From Novosphingobium sp. (GTDB lineage: Bacteria; Pseudomonadota; Alphaproteobacteria; Sphingomonadales; Sphingomonadaceae): DNA of 13,838 nucleotides. Under the pieces are notes generated by a model, which ran no database searches, was not told the origin of the DNA, and saw only the letters and a program-made list of their open reading frames with translations. How positions within the stretch are numbered: the stretch's first letter is position 1; each line of letters starts with the position of its first letter. The stretch lies in NCBI GenBank assembly GCA_021299075.1, contig JAJTFU010000037.1:1-13838 (forward strand). Reading direction: 5' to 3'. A program made the position numbers and the translations under genes. Positions 6,000 to 13,499 of the stretch are shown piece by piece.

Positions 6000-7400
6000 G
6001 TGCGCCTGTGGCCGCGCAGCCTGCAGGGGCAATTGCTGCTCGCCGTGGCCGTGGCGCTGCTGCTCGGCCAGGCGATCAACGCTACCTTGCTCTACCGCGC
6101 CCAGGCTGAACGCCGCGAGGCGGCATTGATGAGCACCGTAGCCTTCCGGCTCTATGGCGCGCTGCGCGACGATGACGAGGCCGTGCCGCGGCGCTTTCGC
6201 CGACCACCGCCCGAAGCCATGGCCCAGGCCTTCCCTGGCACGCGGGAACCCTCTGCCCCGGCCATCCTGCCCAGTGATCACCGGCTGGTTGAGCAGGAGC
6301 AGACCCTGCGGGCCATCCTCGCCAACCAGGGGATCGCGCTCGCAGCGGTCCAGATCCTGCGCCGCGACATCGAGGCCGATCCGGTCGCGCAGCGCCGGCT
6401 GGAGCGGCGGATGCGGCGCGCGGGCGGTGAGCGGCTCCCCGATAGCGTGATCGTCGCCGCCGTCCGCCGCGACGCGAACGGACCCTGGGCCGTCGCCCGC
6501 GTGCTGGTGCCGCCACCGCCCGGCAGGCCCTTGCTAGGCCTGCTGCTGCAGACGCTGGTGATCTATGCCCTGCTGGTGGGCGCCATTGCGCTGATCCTGC
6601 AGCGGCTGACCCGGCCGCTCAAGGCCCTGACCCGCCGGGTCGACCACTTTGCCGCAACCCGCGATGCCAGCGATCCGATGGTCCCGACCGGGCCGGCCGA
6701 CGTCCAGCAGCTGATCACCGCGCACAACGCGCTTGAAGCCCGGATCGCGGCGCTGCTTGACGAGAAGAACGTGATGCTGGGCGCGATCGGCCATGACCTC
6801 AAGACGCCGCTGGCGGCGCTGCGCGTGCGGATCGAATCGGTCGAGGACGAAACCCAGCGCGCCCGGATGGCCGCGACGATCGACGACATTGCCCGCAGCC
6901 TTGACGATATCCTCTCGCTCGCGCGGGTCGGCCGCCCGGGCGACCCGCTTGAAGTCACCGACCTCACCGCGCTGACCGCGCAGGTGGTCGAGGAGTTCGA
7001 GGATATGGGTGAGGCCGTGAGCTTCGCCGGGGCAGAGCGCATTACCCTGCCGCTGCGCCCGACCTGGCTGCGCCGGGCGCTGCGCAACCTGATCAGCAAT
7101 GCCCTGCGCCACGGCGGCAGCACGGCGCGGGTCAGCCTGGCGCGCCAGCCAGGCAGCGTGACGATCACGGTCGAAGACGAAGGCCCGGGCATCCCTGCCG
7201 AAGACCTTCAGCGCATGCTGGAACCCTTCACCCGCGGCGACCCATCGCGCAATCGCGGCACGGGCGGCGCAGGCCTTGGCCTGACTCTGGCCCGCGCGAT
7301 CGCCGAGCAGCACGGCGGCAGCCTGACGCTGGCGAACCGTACCGCGCCGGATGGCAGCTTGGCCGGCCTGACCGCCAGCCTTACCCTGCCGCTTACTTGA
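6000..7400 (+). CDS. Membrane sensor histidine kinase, partner of the upstream regulator
   Basis: A 466-residue inner-membrane kinase with a GTG start 4 bases after the regulator stop and GGGA 9 bases upstream of it. First membrane segment about 11-32; second about 178-200. Between them lies a periplasmic sensor region of about 145 residues with no motif I recognise, notable for Arg/Pro-rich stretches (63-71 and 132-140). A HAMP-like linker (about 200-250) follows. The H box GHDLKTP carries the phosphorylated His265. The ATPase domain has the N box with Asn367 (NLISNAL), the G1 box DEGPGIP (Asp393) and the G2 box GTGGAGLGL (420-428). All catalytic parts are intact. It should phosphorylate the adjacent OmpR-type regulator. 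The 3' end overlaps the M1 peptidase gene on the other strand by 8 bases. Confidence 0.95.
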   Translation: MRLWPRSLQGQLLLAVAVALLLGQAINATLLYRAQAERREAALMSTVAFRLYGALRDDDEAVPRRFRRPPPEAMAQAFPGTREPSAPAILPSDHRLVEQEQTLRAILANQGIALAAVQILRRDIEADPVAQRRLERRMRRAGGERLPDSVIVAAVRRDANGPWAVARVLVPPPPGRPLLGLLLQTLVIYALLVGAIALILQRLTRPLKALTRRVDHFAATRDASDPMVPTGPADVQQLITAHNALEARIAALLDEKNVMLGAIGHDLKTPLAALRVRIESVEDETQRARMAATIDDIARSLDDILSLARVGRPGDPLEVTDLTALTAQVVEEFEDMGEAVSFAGAERITLPLRPTWLRRALRNLISNALRHGGSTARVSLARQPGSVTITVEDEGPGIPAEDLQRMLEPFTRGDPSRNRGTGGAGLGLTLARAIAEQHGGSLTLANRTAPDGSLAGLTASLTLPLT

Positions 7401-10044
7401 CCTTCGCGAGCGCGGCCGACAGCTCTGTCCCGCGCGCATCCTTCAGCACGCCGCAGGAACGGACCCGCTCGATCGAGCGTTCGAGGCCGAGTGCGCCGGT
7501 CTTGCCCTGCAGCTTGGGCCGCAACAGGCTGGCGATCTCGTCCGCCCGCTGGACCGAGCAGAAGCCGGCGACCATCCCCGGCAGGCGCGAGGCGAAGAAG
7601 ATCCCGCCGCCGCTGTTCGCCAGCGCCTCATAATTGCTCTTGAGCCAGTCCCAGCCCAGATCGCGCGTGCCGCCGCTGACGATCACACCGCGGATCAGGC
7701 CCTGCCGTTCGCTGGTGCGCAGGCGGCTGTCCTGGAACTGTTCCAGGATCCAGCGGCCGATCACTGGCTGGCCCGATCCGCCCACGGCATTCAGCGCCGC
7801 CGGACGGAACACCGGGTCGGTCGATGCCAGCGCCCGGTCGGCCAGGTCCCTGGCGGCGGCCAGGCCGCCCTCTTCGATCAGCGCGGCCAGGCCCGGGCCA
7901 TACCAGGCCGGATCGAGCGCCTGCTTGTTACCGCCTAAATAGGCGCGGGTTGCTTCGGTCAGCTTGGCCCGCAGCGCGGCATCGCCGCCTTTGCGGACCA
8001 GGAAGCCCACCGCCTGCTGGCGCCGCTGGGTTTCTTCGGGATCGTGCCCAGCATAGGCCCCGGCGCGCGGATCGAAGCCGAGTTCCTGTACGCGCGGTCC
8101 GTAAAGGCTATTGCCCAGCCGCTGAAAGCCAGCCTTGCCGGCCTCGTCCAGGAATCCGGCCTCGGCATAGCCGGCCAGCGCGGCAATGCCGGTACCGGTG
8201 GCGTAGCTGTCCTTCTGCCGGGCCAGCTGGCGCGCCGCAGCGACCAGCTGATCCGGGCTGGCCCGCCCGGCCTGGAAGCTGGCATCGAGCGAATCCGCCA
8301 AAGCCTGGGCCTCACCGCCGGGCAGCCGATCGGCTGCGGCGATTAGCTTGTCCCATTCCGCGGCCGGCAATTCGAAGCGGTAATAGCCGGTGCCGCCCAC
8401 GTTGGGCACCAGAGCACCCTTGCCGCCGTAACTGATCGCCGTGGTGGCTTCCGTCATGAGCTGGCACTGCCGCGTTCCGCCCGTCGTGCGCAGGCACAGC
8501 GGAATGCCCCAGCGCGTCGCCGGAGCCTGGCTGCCGAGGCGCGCATAGCGGCTCTGGCTGACCTGCCAGCCCGTTCCGGTGCGGGCAAAGGTCAGCAGCG
8601 GCACGCCCTGCTGATCGGTAAAGCTCTGCATCGCCGGGACGATCCGGGCGTCGCCCGAAGCTTCGGCCATGGCCTTGAAGAAGTCGGTGCTGGTAGCATT
8701 GCCATAGCGGTGCGCCGCCATGTAGCGCCGCACCCCGTCGCGGAACTTGTCGTCACCCATATAGCCGGCGATCATCGCGACGACGTGGCCGCCCTTGCCA
8801 TAAGTGATCGAATCGAAGGCCTCGTCGATCTGCGCGTTGGTCTCGATCCGCTGGCGGATCGGGCGGCCCGCCACCAGCGCATCGGTGCGCATGGCATCGA
8901 AGCCTTCTTGCACCGCCCCGGCGCGGATGTTGAGCGCAGGGCGCCATTCATCGCCGATGCGGAAGCCCATCCAGTTGGCGAAGCTTTCGTTGAGCCAGAT
9001 ATCGTCCCACCAAGCCGGGGTGACGAGATCGCCGAACCACTGATGGGCCAGCTCGTGGCTGACGACCATGCCGAAGCTGCGCTTTTGCCCGGTGGTGGCC
9101 TTTTCATCCATCACCAGCAGGGCATCGTTGTAGAGGTCCGCCCCGGCATTCTCCATCGCGCCGGGCATGATCGGCGAGGTGATCTGATCGAGCTTGGGAT
9201 AGGGGAAGGCGTCGCCAAAATAGGCCTCGAGCAGGCGGACGATCTCTTTCGAACCCTCCAGCGCGAAGGCCAGCTTGTCGGCATTCGGCCTGGGCGAAAC
9301 GATCCGCAGCGGCAGCGGCTTCGCCCGCTGCGGCGTGGGCGGAACGGTGCCTTCGACCACCGCAAAAGGCCCAGCCATCGCCGCGACCAGATAGGTCGGC
9401 AGCGGCAGGGTCGGGGCGAAGGTATGGACGTCCATTTCGCCCTCGCGCTTCACTCCCGTCTGCGGCGCATTGCTGACCGCAGTCTGGCCCGGGAGAGTGC
9501 GCAGGGTAACAGTGAACGGCGTCTTGAAGCCCGGTTCGTCAAAGCTCGGGAAGACGCCGCGTCCGTCGATCGATTGCAGCTGGGTCCAGGCGTACCAGTC
9601 ATCGCCAACCTTGACGCGGAACAGGCCCGCCGGAGCAGTCTGGAACGGGGCGTCATAGACGAAGCGGAGCGTGACCGGACCGGCCGGCAAAGGTTCGGCA
9701 AAGGTCAGGCGGCCAACCCCGGAATCGTCAACCTGCTGCGCAGCGGGCTTCAGCACCTGGCCGCCGGCCTGCACTTCAACCGACCGCAGCTCCATGTCGC
9801 GCCAGTGCAGGTCGATGGTCCGGCTGGCAGTCTTGAGCACCGCGTCGATCTCGGTCTTGCCCGAGAAACGCTCCTGCCGGGGATCGATGGTCAGGTCGAT
9901 GCGATAGGCCTGCGGCTGGACCTGGCCGGTCAGCTTGCCGGCCGGAACAGGTGTTGCAGCGGCCGGCGCGGGCGCGGCTTCAGCCCAGGCTGGCGCATTG
10001 ATCGAGAGCGCCAGCACGGCGGCGGCTGTAAGCTTCAAGAACAT
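7393..10044 (-). CDS. Secreted M1-family zinc aminopeptidase
   Basis: Exported zinc metallo-aminopeptidase of 883 residues that trims N-terminal residues from peptides, probably in the periplasm. A signal peptide (1-21, ending APAWA before Glu22) is followed by a low-complexity Ala/Pro stretch. The N-terminal beta domain (about 37-230) leads to the catalytic domain, with the exopeptidase motif GAMEN (295-299), zinc motif HELAH (330-334), third ligand Glu353 (NESFA) and catalytic Tyr415 (ITYGKGG). A long C-terminal part (about 500-883) fits the ERAP1_C-like helical domain. ATG 10044 is preferred: GGGGA lies 5 bases upstream and the signal peptide starts there. A 51-residue extension to GTG 10197 would bury the signal peptide and overlap the ATPase gene. 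ATG 10056 is a minor alternative. It is not classical cytosolic PepN, which has no signal peptide. Confidence 0.95.
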   Translation of the reverse strand: MFLKLTAAAVLALSINAPAWAEAAPAPAAATPVPAGKLTGQVQPQAYRIDLTIDPRQERFSGKTEIDAVLKTASRTIDLHWRDMELRSVEVQAGGQVLKPAAQQVDDSGVGRLTFAEPLPAGPVTLRFVYDAPFQTAPAGLFRVKVGDDWYAWTQLQSIDGRGVFPSFDEPGFKTPFTVTLRTLPGQTAVSNAPQTGVKREGEMDVHTFAPTLPLPTYLVAAMAGPFAVVEGTVPPTPQRAKPLPLRIVSPRPNADKLAFALEGSKEIVRLLEAYFGDAFPYPKLDQITSPIMPGAMENAGADLYNDALLVMDEKATTGQKRSFGMVVSHELAHQWFGDLVTPAWWDDIWLNESFANWMGFRIGDEWRPALNIRAGAVQEGFDAMRTDALVAGRPIRQRIETNAQIDEAFDSITYGKGGHVVAMIAGYMGDDKFRDGVRRYMAAHRYGNATSTDFFKAMAEASGDARIVPAMQSFTDQQGVPLLTFARTGTGWQVSQSRYARLGSQAPATRWGIPLCLRTTGGTRQCQLMTEATTAISYGGKGALVPNVGGTGYYRFELPAAEWDKLIAAADRLPGGEAQALADSLDASFQAGRASPDQLVAAARQLARQKDSYATGTGIAALAGYAEAGFLDEAGKAGFQRLGNSLYGPRVQELGFDPRAGAYAGHDPEETQRRQQAVGFLVRKGGDAALRAKLTEATRAYLGGNKQALDPAWYGPGLAALIEEGGLAAARDLADRALASTDPVFRPAALNAVGGSGQPVIGRWILEQFQDSRLRTSERQGLIRGVIVSGGTRDLGWDWLKSNYEALANSGGGIFFASRLPGMVAGFCSVQRADEIASLLRPKLQGKTGALGLERSIERVRSCGVLKDARGTELSAALAKVK

Positions 10045-10070
10045 CGGGATCCCCATCCGAATGAAATCAG

Positions 10071-10091
10071 GCCTCGCGCCTGCGCGCGGGC
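10071..10091 (-). other. GC-rich hairpin between the DUF853 ATPase and M1 peptidase genes
   Basis: An 8-bp stem with one bulged base and a 4-base loop lies in the 100-base gap, 54 bases beyond the ATPase stop and 27 bases before the M1 start. Only a weak T-containing stretch follows, so it is a poor intrinsic terminator. It may be a leader hairpin of the peptidase mRNA or chance pairing in GC-rich DNA. I found no convincing separate promoter for the M1 gene here. Confidence 0.25.
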
Positions 10092-10144
10092 GATCATCAA
10101 TGGGGGCGATGTTCGACCGACGCGCGACCGCTATCGACGGACGG

Positions 10145-11719
10145 TCAGCGCAGCAGCCCGCCAAGCAGCCCGCGGGCGAAGCGGCCCAGCATGGCACCGC
10201 CCAGCGCCGTGCCGATTGCCCCGGCAGCGGCCGAGGCGGCCGAAGCCACCGGCGATCCGCCCGATTTGCGTCCGGTCATCTGCCGCGCGATCATGGTCCC
10301 GGCCGAACTGGCGGCCGCGCCGAAGGCCGCCTTGCCGGCCTTTTCCCACATCGAGGTGGTCTTGCGCGGCTGGGCGCGCTGGGCTTCCTCACCCTGCTCC
10401 TCGACCACTTGGGCCGCCGCGGCTGCGTCGGCCGATTTCTGCAGCAGCACTTCCTCGGCACTCTCCCGATCGACCAGGTTGTCGTACTTGCCGTCGAACG
10501 GGCTGATCGACTGGATGATCGCGCGCTCCTTCGGCGTGACCGGCCCAAGGCGCGAACGCGGTGGGGCAATCAGCGTGCGCTGAACAATGGTCGGCGCGCC
10601 GTCGTCATCGAGCGTCGAGACCAGCGCCTCACCGACCTTGAGCTCGGTAATCGCGGTTTCGACGTCGAGCTCCGGGTTGATCCGGAAGGTTTCGGCCGCG
10701 GCCCGGATTGCCTTCTGGTCGCGCGGGGTAAAGGCGCGCAGCGCATGCTGGACCCGGTTGCCGAGCTGGCCGGCGATCTTCTCCGGAATGTCGATCGGGT
10801 TCTGGGTGATGAAATAGACGCCCACGCCCTTCGAGCGGATCAGGCGGACAACCTGCTCGATCTTCTCGAACAGTGCTTGCGGCGCATCTTCGAACAGCAG
10901 GTGGGCTTCGTCGAAGAAGAACACCAGGGTCGGCTTTTCGGGATCGCCGACCTCGGGCAGCGCCTCGAACAGCTCGGACAGCAGATAGAGCAGGAAGGTG
11001 GCGTAGAGCTTGGGGCTCTGCATCAGCTTGTCGGCCGCCAGCACGTTGATCACGCCCTTGCCGCTTTCGTCCACGCGGATGAAATCGTTGATCTCGAAGG
11101 CGGGTTCGCCAAAGAACTTGTCGGCACCCTGGCTTTCGAAGGCGAGCAACTGGCGCTGGATCGTGCCGACCGAGGCCTTGGAGATGTTGCCATAGGTCGT
11201 CGCCAGTTCGCTGGCGTTCTCGGCGCAGGCGATCAGGGTTTGCTGCAGGTCATCGAAATCGAGCAGCAGCAGGCCATTGTCGTCCGCCCACTTGAAAGCG
11301 ACGGTCAGCACGCCTTCCTGCGTCTCGTTCAGCCCCATCAGCCGGCTGAGCAGCAGCGGGCCCATTTCCGAAATGGTGGTGCGGATCGGGTGGCCCTGCT
11401 CACCGTAAAGGTCCCAGAATACCGCGGGGTTGTCCTTATAGGCATAGTCGGTAATGCCCAGTTCCGCCGCGCGGCTTTCCAGCTTGTCGGCGTGCTTGAA
11501 ATCGTGGCTGCCGGCCATCGACACGCCGGCCAGATCGCCCTTCACGTCGGCCATGAACACCGGCACCCCGGCGGCGGAGAACTGTTCGGCAATGGTCTGG
11601 AGCGTGACGGTCTTGCCGGTGCCGGTCGCACCCGCGATCAGCCCGTGGCGGTTGGCGCGGCCCAGCCGCAGCACCTGGCGCTCACCGTTGCTACCAAGGC
11701 CGAGGAAGATCTCGCTCAT
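10145..11719 (-). CDS. HerA-like DUF853 ATPase (YjgR family)
   Basis: A 524-residue P-loop ATPase resembling E. coli YjgR, of the HerA/FtsK group; the cellular role is not established. The N-terminus begins with the family-typical EIFLGLG stretch. Walker A is GATGTGKT (30-37), Walker B is FFFDEAHLLF (267-276, Asp270 and Glu271), and FITQNP resembles a sensor motif. A charged, Ala-rich region (about 425-450) precedes a Gly/Ala-rich, weakly hydrophobic tail ending GLLGGLLR. The length of about 500 residues is usual. The start is well supported: AGGAG lies 6 bases before ATG 11719. It is divergent from the pabB-pabC gene and 100 bases upstream of the M1 peptidase on the same strand, so the last two might share a transcript. 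There is no NurA nuclease or other DNA-end-processing gene next to it, so a HerA-type repair role is not supported here. Confidence 0.9.
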   Translation of the reverse strand: MSEIFLGLGSNGERQVLRLGRANRHGLIAGATGTGKTVTLQTIAEQFSAAGVPVFMADVKGDLAGVSMAGSHDFKHADKLESRAAELGITDYAYKDNPAVFWDLYGEQGHPIRTTISEMGPLLLSRLMGLNETQEGVLTVAFKWADDNGLLLLDFDDLQQTLIACAENASELATTYGNISKASVGTIQRQLLAFESQGADKFFGEPAFEINDFIRVDESGKGVINVLAADKLMQSPKLYATFLLYLLSELFEALPEVGDPEKPTLVFFFDEAHLLFEDAPQALFEKIEQVVRLIRSKGVGVYFITQNPIDIPEKIAGQLGNRVQHALRAFTPRDQKAIRAAAETFRINPELDVETAITELKVGEALVSTLDDDGAPTIVQRTLIAPPRSRLGPVTPKERAIIQSISPFDGKYDNLVDRESAEEVLLQKSADAAAAAQVVEEQGEEAQRAQPRKTTSMWEKAGKAAFGAAASSAGTMIARQMTGRKSGGSPVASAASAAAGAIGTALGGAMLGRFARGLLGGLLR

Positions 11720-11725
11720 GTCATG

Positions 11726-11730
11726 CTCCT
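11726..11730 (-). promoter_or_regulatory. Ribosome binding site of the DUF853 ATPase gene
   Basis: AGGAG, read on the minus strand, lies 6 bases before ATG 11719 and fixes that start. An out-of-frame ATG at 11724 stops after two codons and is not a gene. Confidence 0.6.
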
Positions 11731-11784
11731 GAAAATGCGACTCGATTCAGATAGAGCCGGTTAAGCCCTGCGGCGAGAGCGTTT

Positions 11785-11811
11785 TTGCATGCGCGCGCGC
11801 TCCTCGCTAGA
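11785..11811 (+). promoter_or_regulatory. Possible pabB-pabC promoter next to a Z-DNA-prone tract
   Basis: TTGCAT (11785-11790) and GCTAGA (11806-11811) resemble -35 and -10 elements with a short 15-base spacer. Between them runs a 15-base alternating pyrimidine-purine tract (11786-11800), mostly GC steps. The gap between the divergent ATPase and pabB genes is 121 bases, so a promoter is expected somewhere in it. The -10 would overlap the in-frame TAG upstream of pabB. Confidence 0.3.
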
Positions 11812-11840
11812 GCGCCGCGGGCCATCACCTTGCGGGCTAT
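11811..11840 (+). other. Conserved-looking PabB codons upstream of the only available start
   Basis: Between an in-frame TAG (11808-11810) and ATG 11841, ten codons read SAAGHHLAGY. This matches the family pattern just before the AYEAG block in PabB proteins as I recall it. No start codon exists in this interval, so the residues look like a remnant of a longer N-terminus rather than part of the present protein. Alternatively this is chance similarity in a short stretch. Confidence 0.45.
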
Positions 11841-13499
11841 ATGGCCTATGAGGCCGGCCTGGCACTGGAGGAGCGGCTGGTACCGCTGGCGGCGGCGCGG
11901 ACCGGGGCAAACGGCCCCTTGCTGTGGTTTGGGGCCTTCACCGGCTATACCGAGATCGCCGCCCGAGACGTCCCCGCCTGGCTGGCCGATAATGGCAGCG
12001 GCCCGGCCCGCATCGGCCCGCTCGACCCGGCACTGTCAGCCGGGGCCTATAGCCAGGTCTTCGCCGCGCTGCAGGAAGCCATCGCGGCGGGCGACATCTA
12101 TCAGGCCAACCTGACCTTCCCGCTGACCGGCACCTGGCGCGGTGAGCCGCTGGCGATCTATGCCGCACTGCGCCCGGCGGCCGGGGCGGGCTATGGCGGC
12201 GTGGTCTACGATGGCTCGCACTGGCTGCTGAGCTTTTCGCCCGAGCTGTTCTTTGCCGAGAAGGACGGTGCGGCCACGGTCAAGCCGATGAAGGGCACGC
12301 GTCCTCGTGGCCGCGACGCGGCGCAGGATGCTGCACTGGCAGCAGAGCTGGCCAGTTCGGTCAAGGACCGGGCCGAGAACCTGATGATCGTCGATCTGCT
12401 CCGCAATGATCTGAGCCGCGTGGCCGAGGCCGGCAGCGTGCGGGTCGATCGGCCTTTCGCGGTCGAAAGCTATCCCACCGTCCACCAGATGGTCACCACG
12501 GTGCGCGCCCGGCTCCAGCCTGGCAAGGGTGCGGCTGACATGGTCCGCGCGCTGTTCCCCTGTGGCTCGATCACCGGCGCGCCGAAAATCCGGGCGATGG
12601 AGCTGATCAACACTCTCGAGCGCGATCCGCGCGGGCCCTATTGCGGGGCAATCGGCCGGATCGACGCGCCCAAGGCCGATGGGACTTCCGATGCGGCCTT
12701 CAATGTGGCAATCCGCACCCTGCGGCTGACCCCGGTGGAGAACAACCAGGGGACGGCCGTACTAGGGGTGGGATCGGCGATCGTCGCTGATTCCGAGGCT
12801 CTGCCGGAATGGCGGGAGAGCCTGGTCAAGGGAGTGGTCAAGGGAGGTTTCGTGCGCAGTTCCGCTTCGGGTTCAGGGGCCGCCGGATTCGACCTGATCG
12901 AGACCATGGCCTTTACGCCCGAGGGCGGCATCCCGCTGCTTGAGCTGCACCTCGAACGGATCAAGGCCAGCGCCGCCGAGCTGGGCTTTGCCTTTGATCG
13001 CCATGCGGTGCGCAACGCGATCCAGGCGCTGTGCTTTGAAGCCGATGCGCCCTCGCGCGTCCGGCTGGTGGCGGCGCGCAGCGGGGCCTATGCGCTGGAG
13101 ATCAGCGCGCTGCCCGAACCTTTTGCCGAGCCAGCCCGCGTCGCCGCGCTGCGCTTGCCGGTCGACACCGGCGACTGGCGGCTGCGCCACAAGACCAGCG
13201 ACCGCGAATTCTACGACGCCGGCCTGCGCGCCGCGCGCAACGCCGGGGCCGACGAGGCGCTGTTCCTGCGCGATGATGGCCTGGTGACTGAAGGCTGCAT
13301 CACCAATCTGTTTGTCGAACGCGATGGACGGCTGCTGACCCCGCCCGCGCAGATAGGCCTGCTGCCGGGCGTGCTGCGCCGCTCGCTGATCGAGGCGGGC
13401 CGCGCGGTCGAGGCCGAGCTGACGCTCGATGACCTGAAGGACGGGTTCCTGATCGGCAATGCGCTGCGCGGGCTGGTGCCGGCGCGGCTATTGCCGTGA
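11841..13499 (+). CDS. pabB: PabB-PabC fusion: aminodeoxychorismate synthase component I and aminodeoxychorismate lyase, N-terminally short
   Basis: A 552-residue bifunctional cytosolic enzyme of the 4-aminobenzoate branch of folate synthesis. Residues about 1-340 are the chorismate-binding PabB domain: DIYQANLT (85-92), PMKGTRPRG (149-157) with Lys151, the residue that separates PabB from anthranilate synthase, DRAENLMIVDLLRND (176-190) and CGSITGAPKIRAME (241-254). Residues about 350-552 are a class IV PLP aminotransferase-fold lyase: Lys451 (HKTSDREFYD), Glu484 (TEGCITNLF), GLLPGVLRRSL (506-516) and GNALRGL (539-545). Fusion of the two is common in alphaproteobacteria. The protein begins directly at AYEAG, whereas relatives I recall have some 50-60 more residues; ATG 11841 is the first start after an in-frame TAG and has no good ribosome binding site. 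The glutaminase partner PabA is not in the window. The stop overlaps the next gene. Confidence 0.9.
   Translation: MAYEAGLALEERLVPLAAARTGANGPLLWFGAFTGYTEIAARDVPAWLADNGSGPARIGPLDPALSAGAYSQVFAALQEAIAAGDIYQANLTFPLTGTWRGEPLAIYAALRPAAGAGYGGVVYDGSHWLLSFSPELFFAEKDGAATVKPMKGTRPRGRDAAQDAALAAELASSVKDRAENLMIVDLLRNDLSRVAEAGSVRVDRPFAVESYPTVHQMVTTVRARLQPGKGAADMVRALFPCGSITGAPKIRAMELINTLERDPRGPYCGAIGRIDAPKADGTSDAAFNVAIRTLRLTPVENNQGTAVLGVGSAIVADSEALPEWRESLVKGVVKGGFVRSSASGSGAAGFDLIETMAFTPEGGIPLLELHLERIKASAAELGFAFDRHAVRNAIQALCFEADAPSRVRLVAARSGAYALEISALPEPFAEPARVAALRLPVDTGDWRLRHKTSDREFYDAGLRAARNAGADEALFLRDDGLVTEGCITNLFVERDGRLLTPPAQIGLLPGVLRRSLIEAGRAVEAELTLDDLKDGFLIGNALRGLVPARLLP

Noticed and set aside
10045..10197. 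51-residue N-terminal extension of the M1 peptidase from GTG 10197
   Set aside because: It would overlap the upstream ATPase gene, is Cys/Arg/Ala-rich without family similarity, and would bury a clean signal peptide.
8710..10506. 598-residue plus-strand frame opposite the M1 peptidase
   Set aside because: Antisense shadow; it crosses the M1 start, the intergenic gap and the end of the DUF853 ATPase gene without any recognisable motif.
9935..11764. 609-residue plus-strand frame opposite the DUF853 ATPase
   Set aside because: Antisense shadow; the real Walker motifs and ribosome binding site are on the minus strand.
11755..11815. Frameshift model giving PabB a longer N-terminus through the frame containing TTG 11785
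   Set aside because: The added residues (AFLHARALLARAP) resemble a generic Ala/Arg helix, and that frame is closed by TAG 11752, so the missing 50-60 residues still cannot be recovered.
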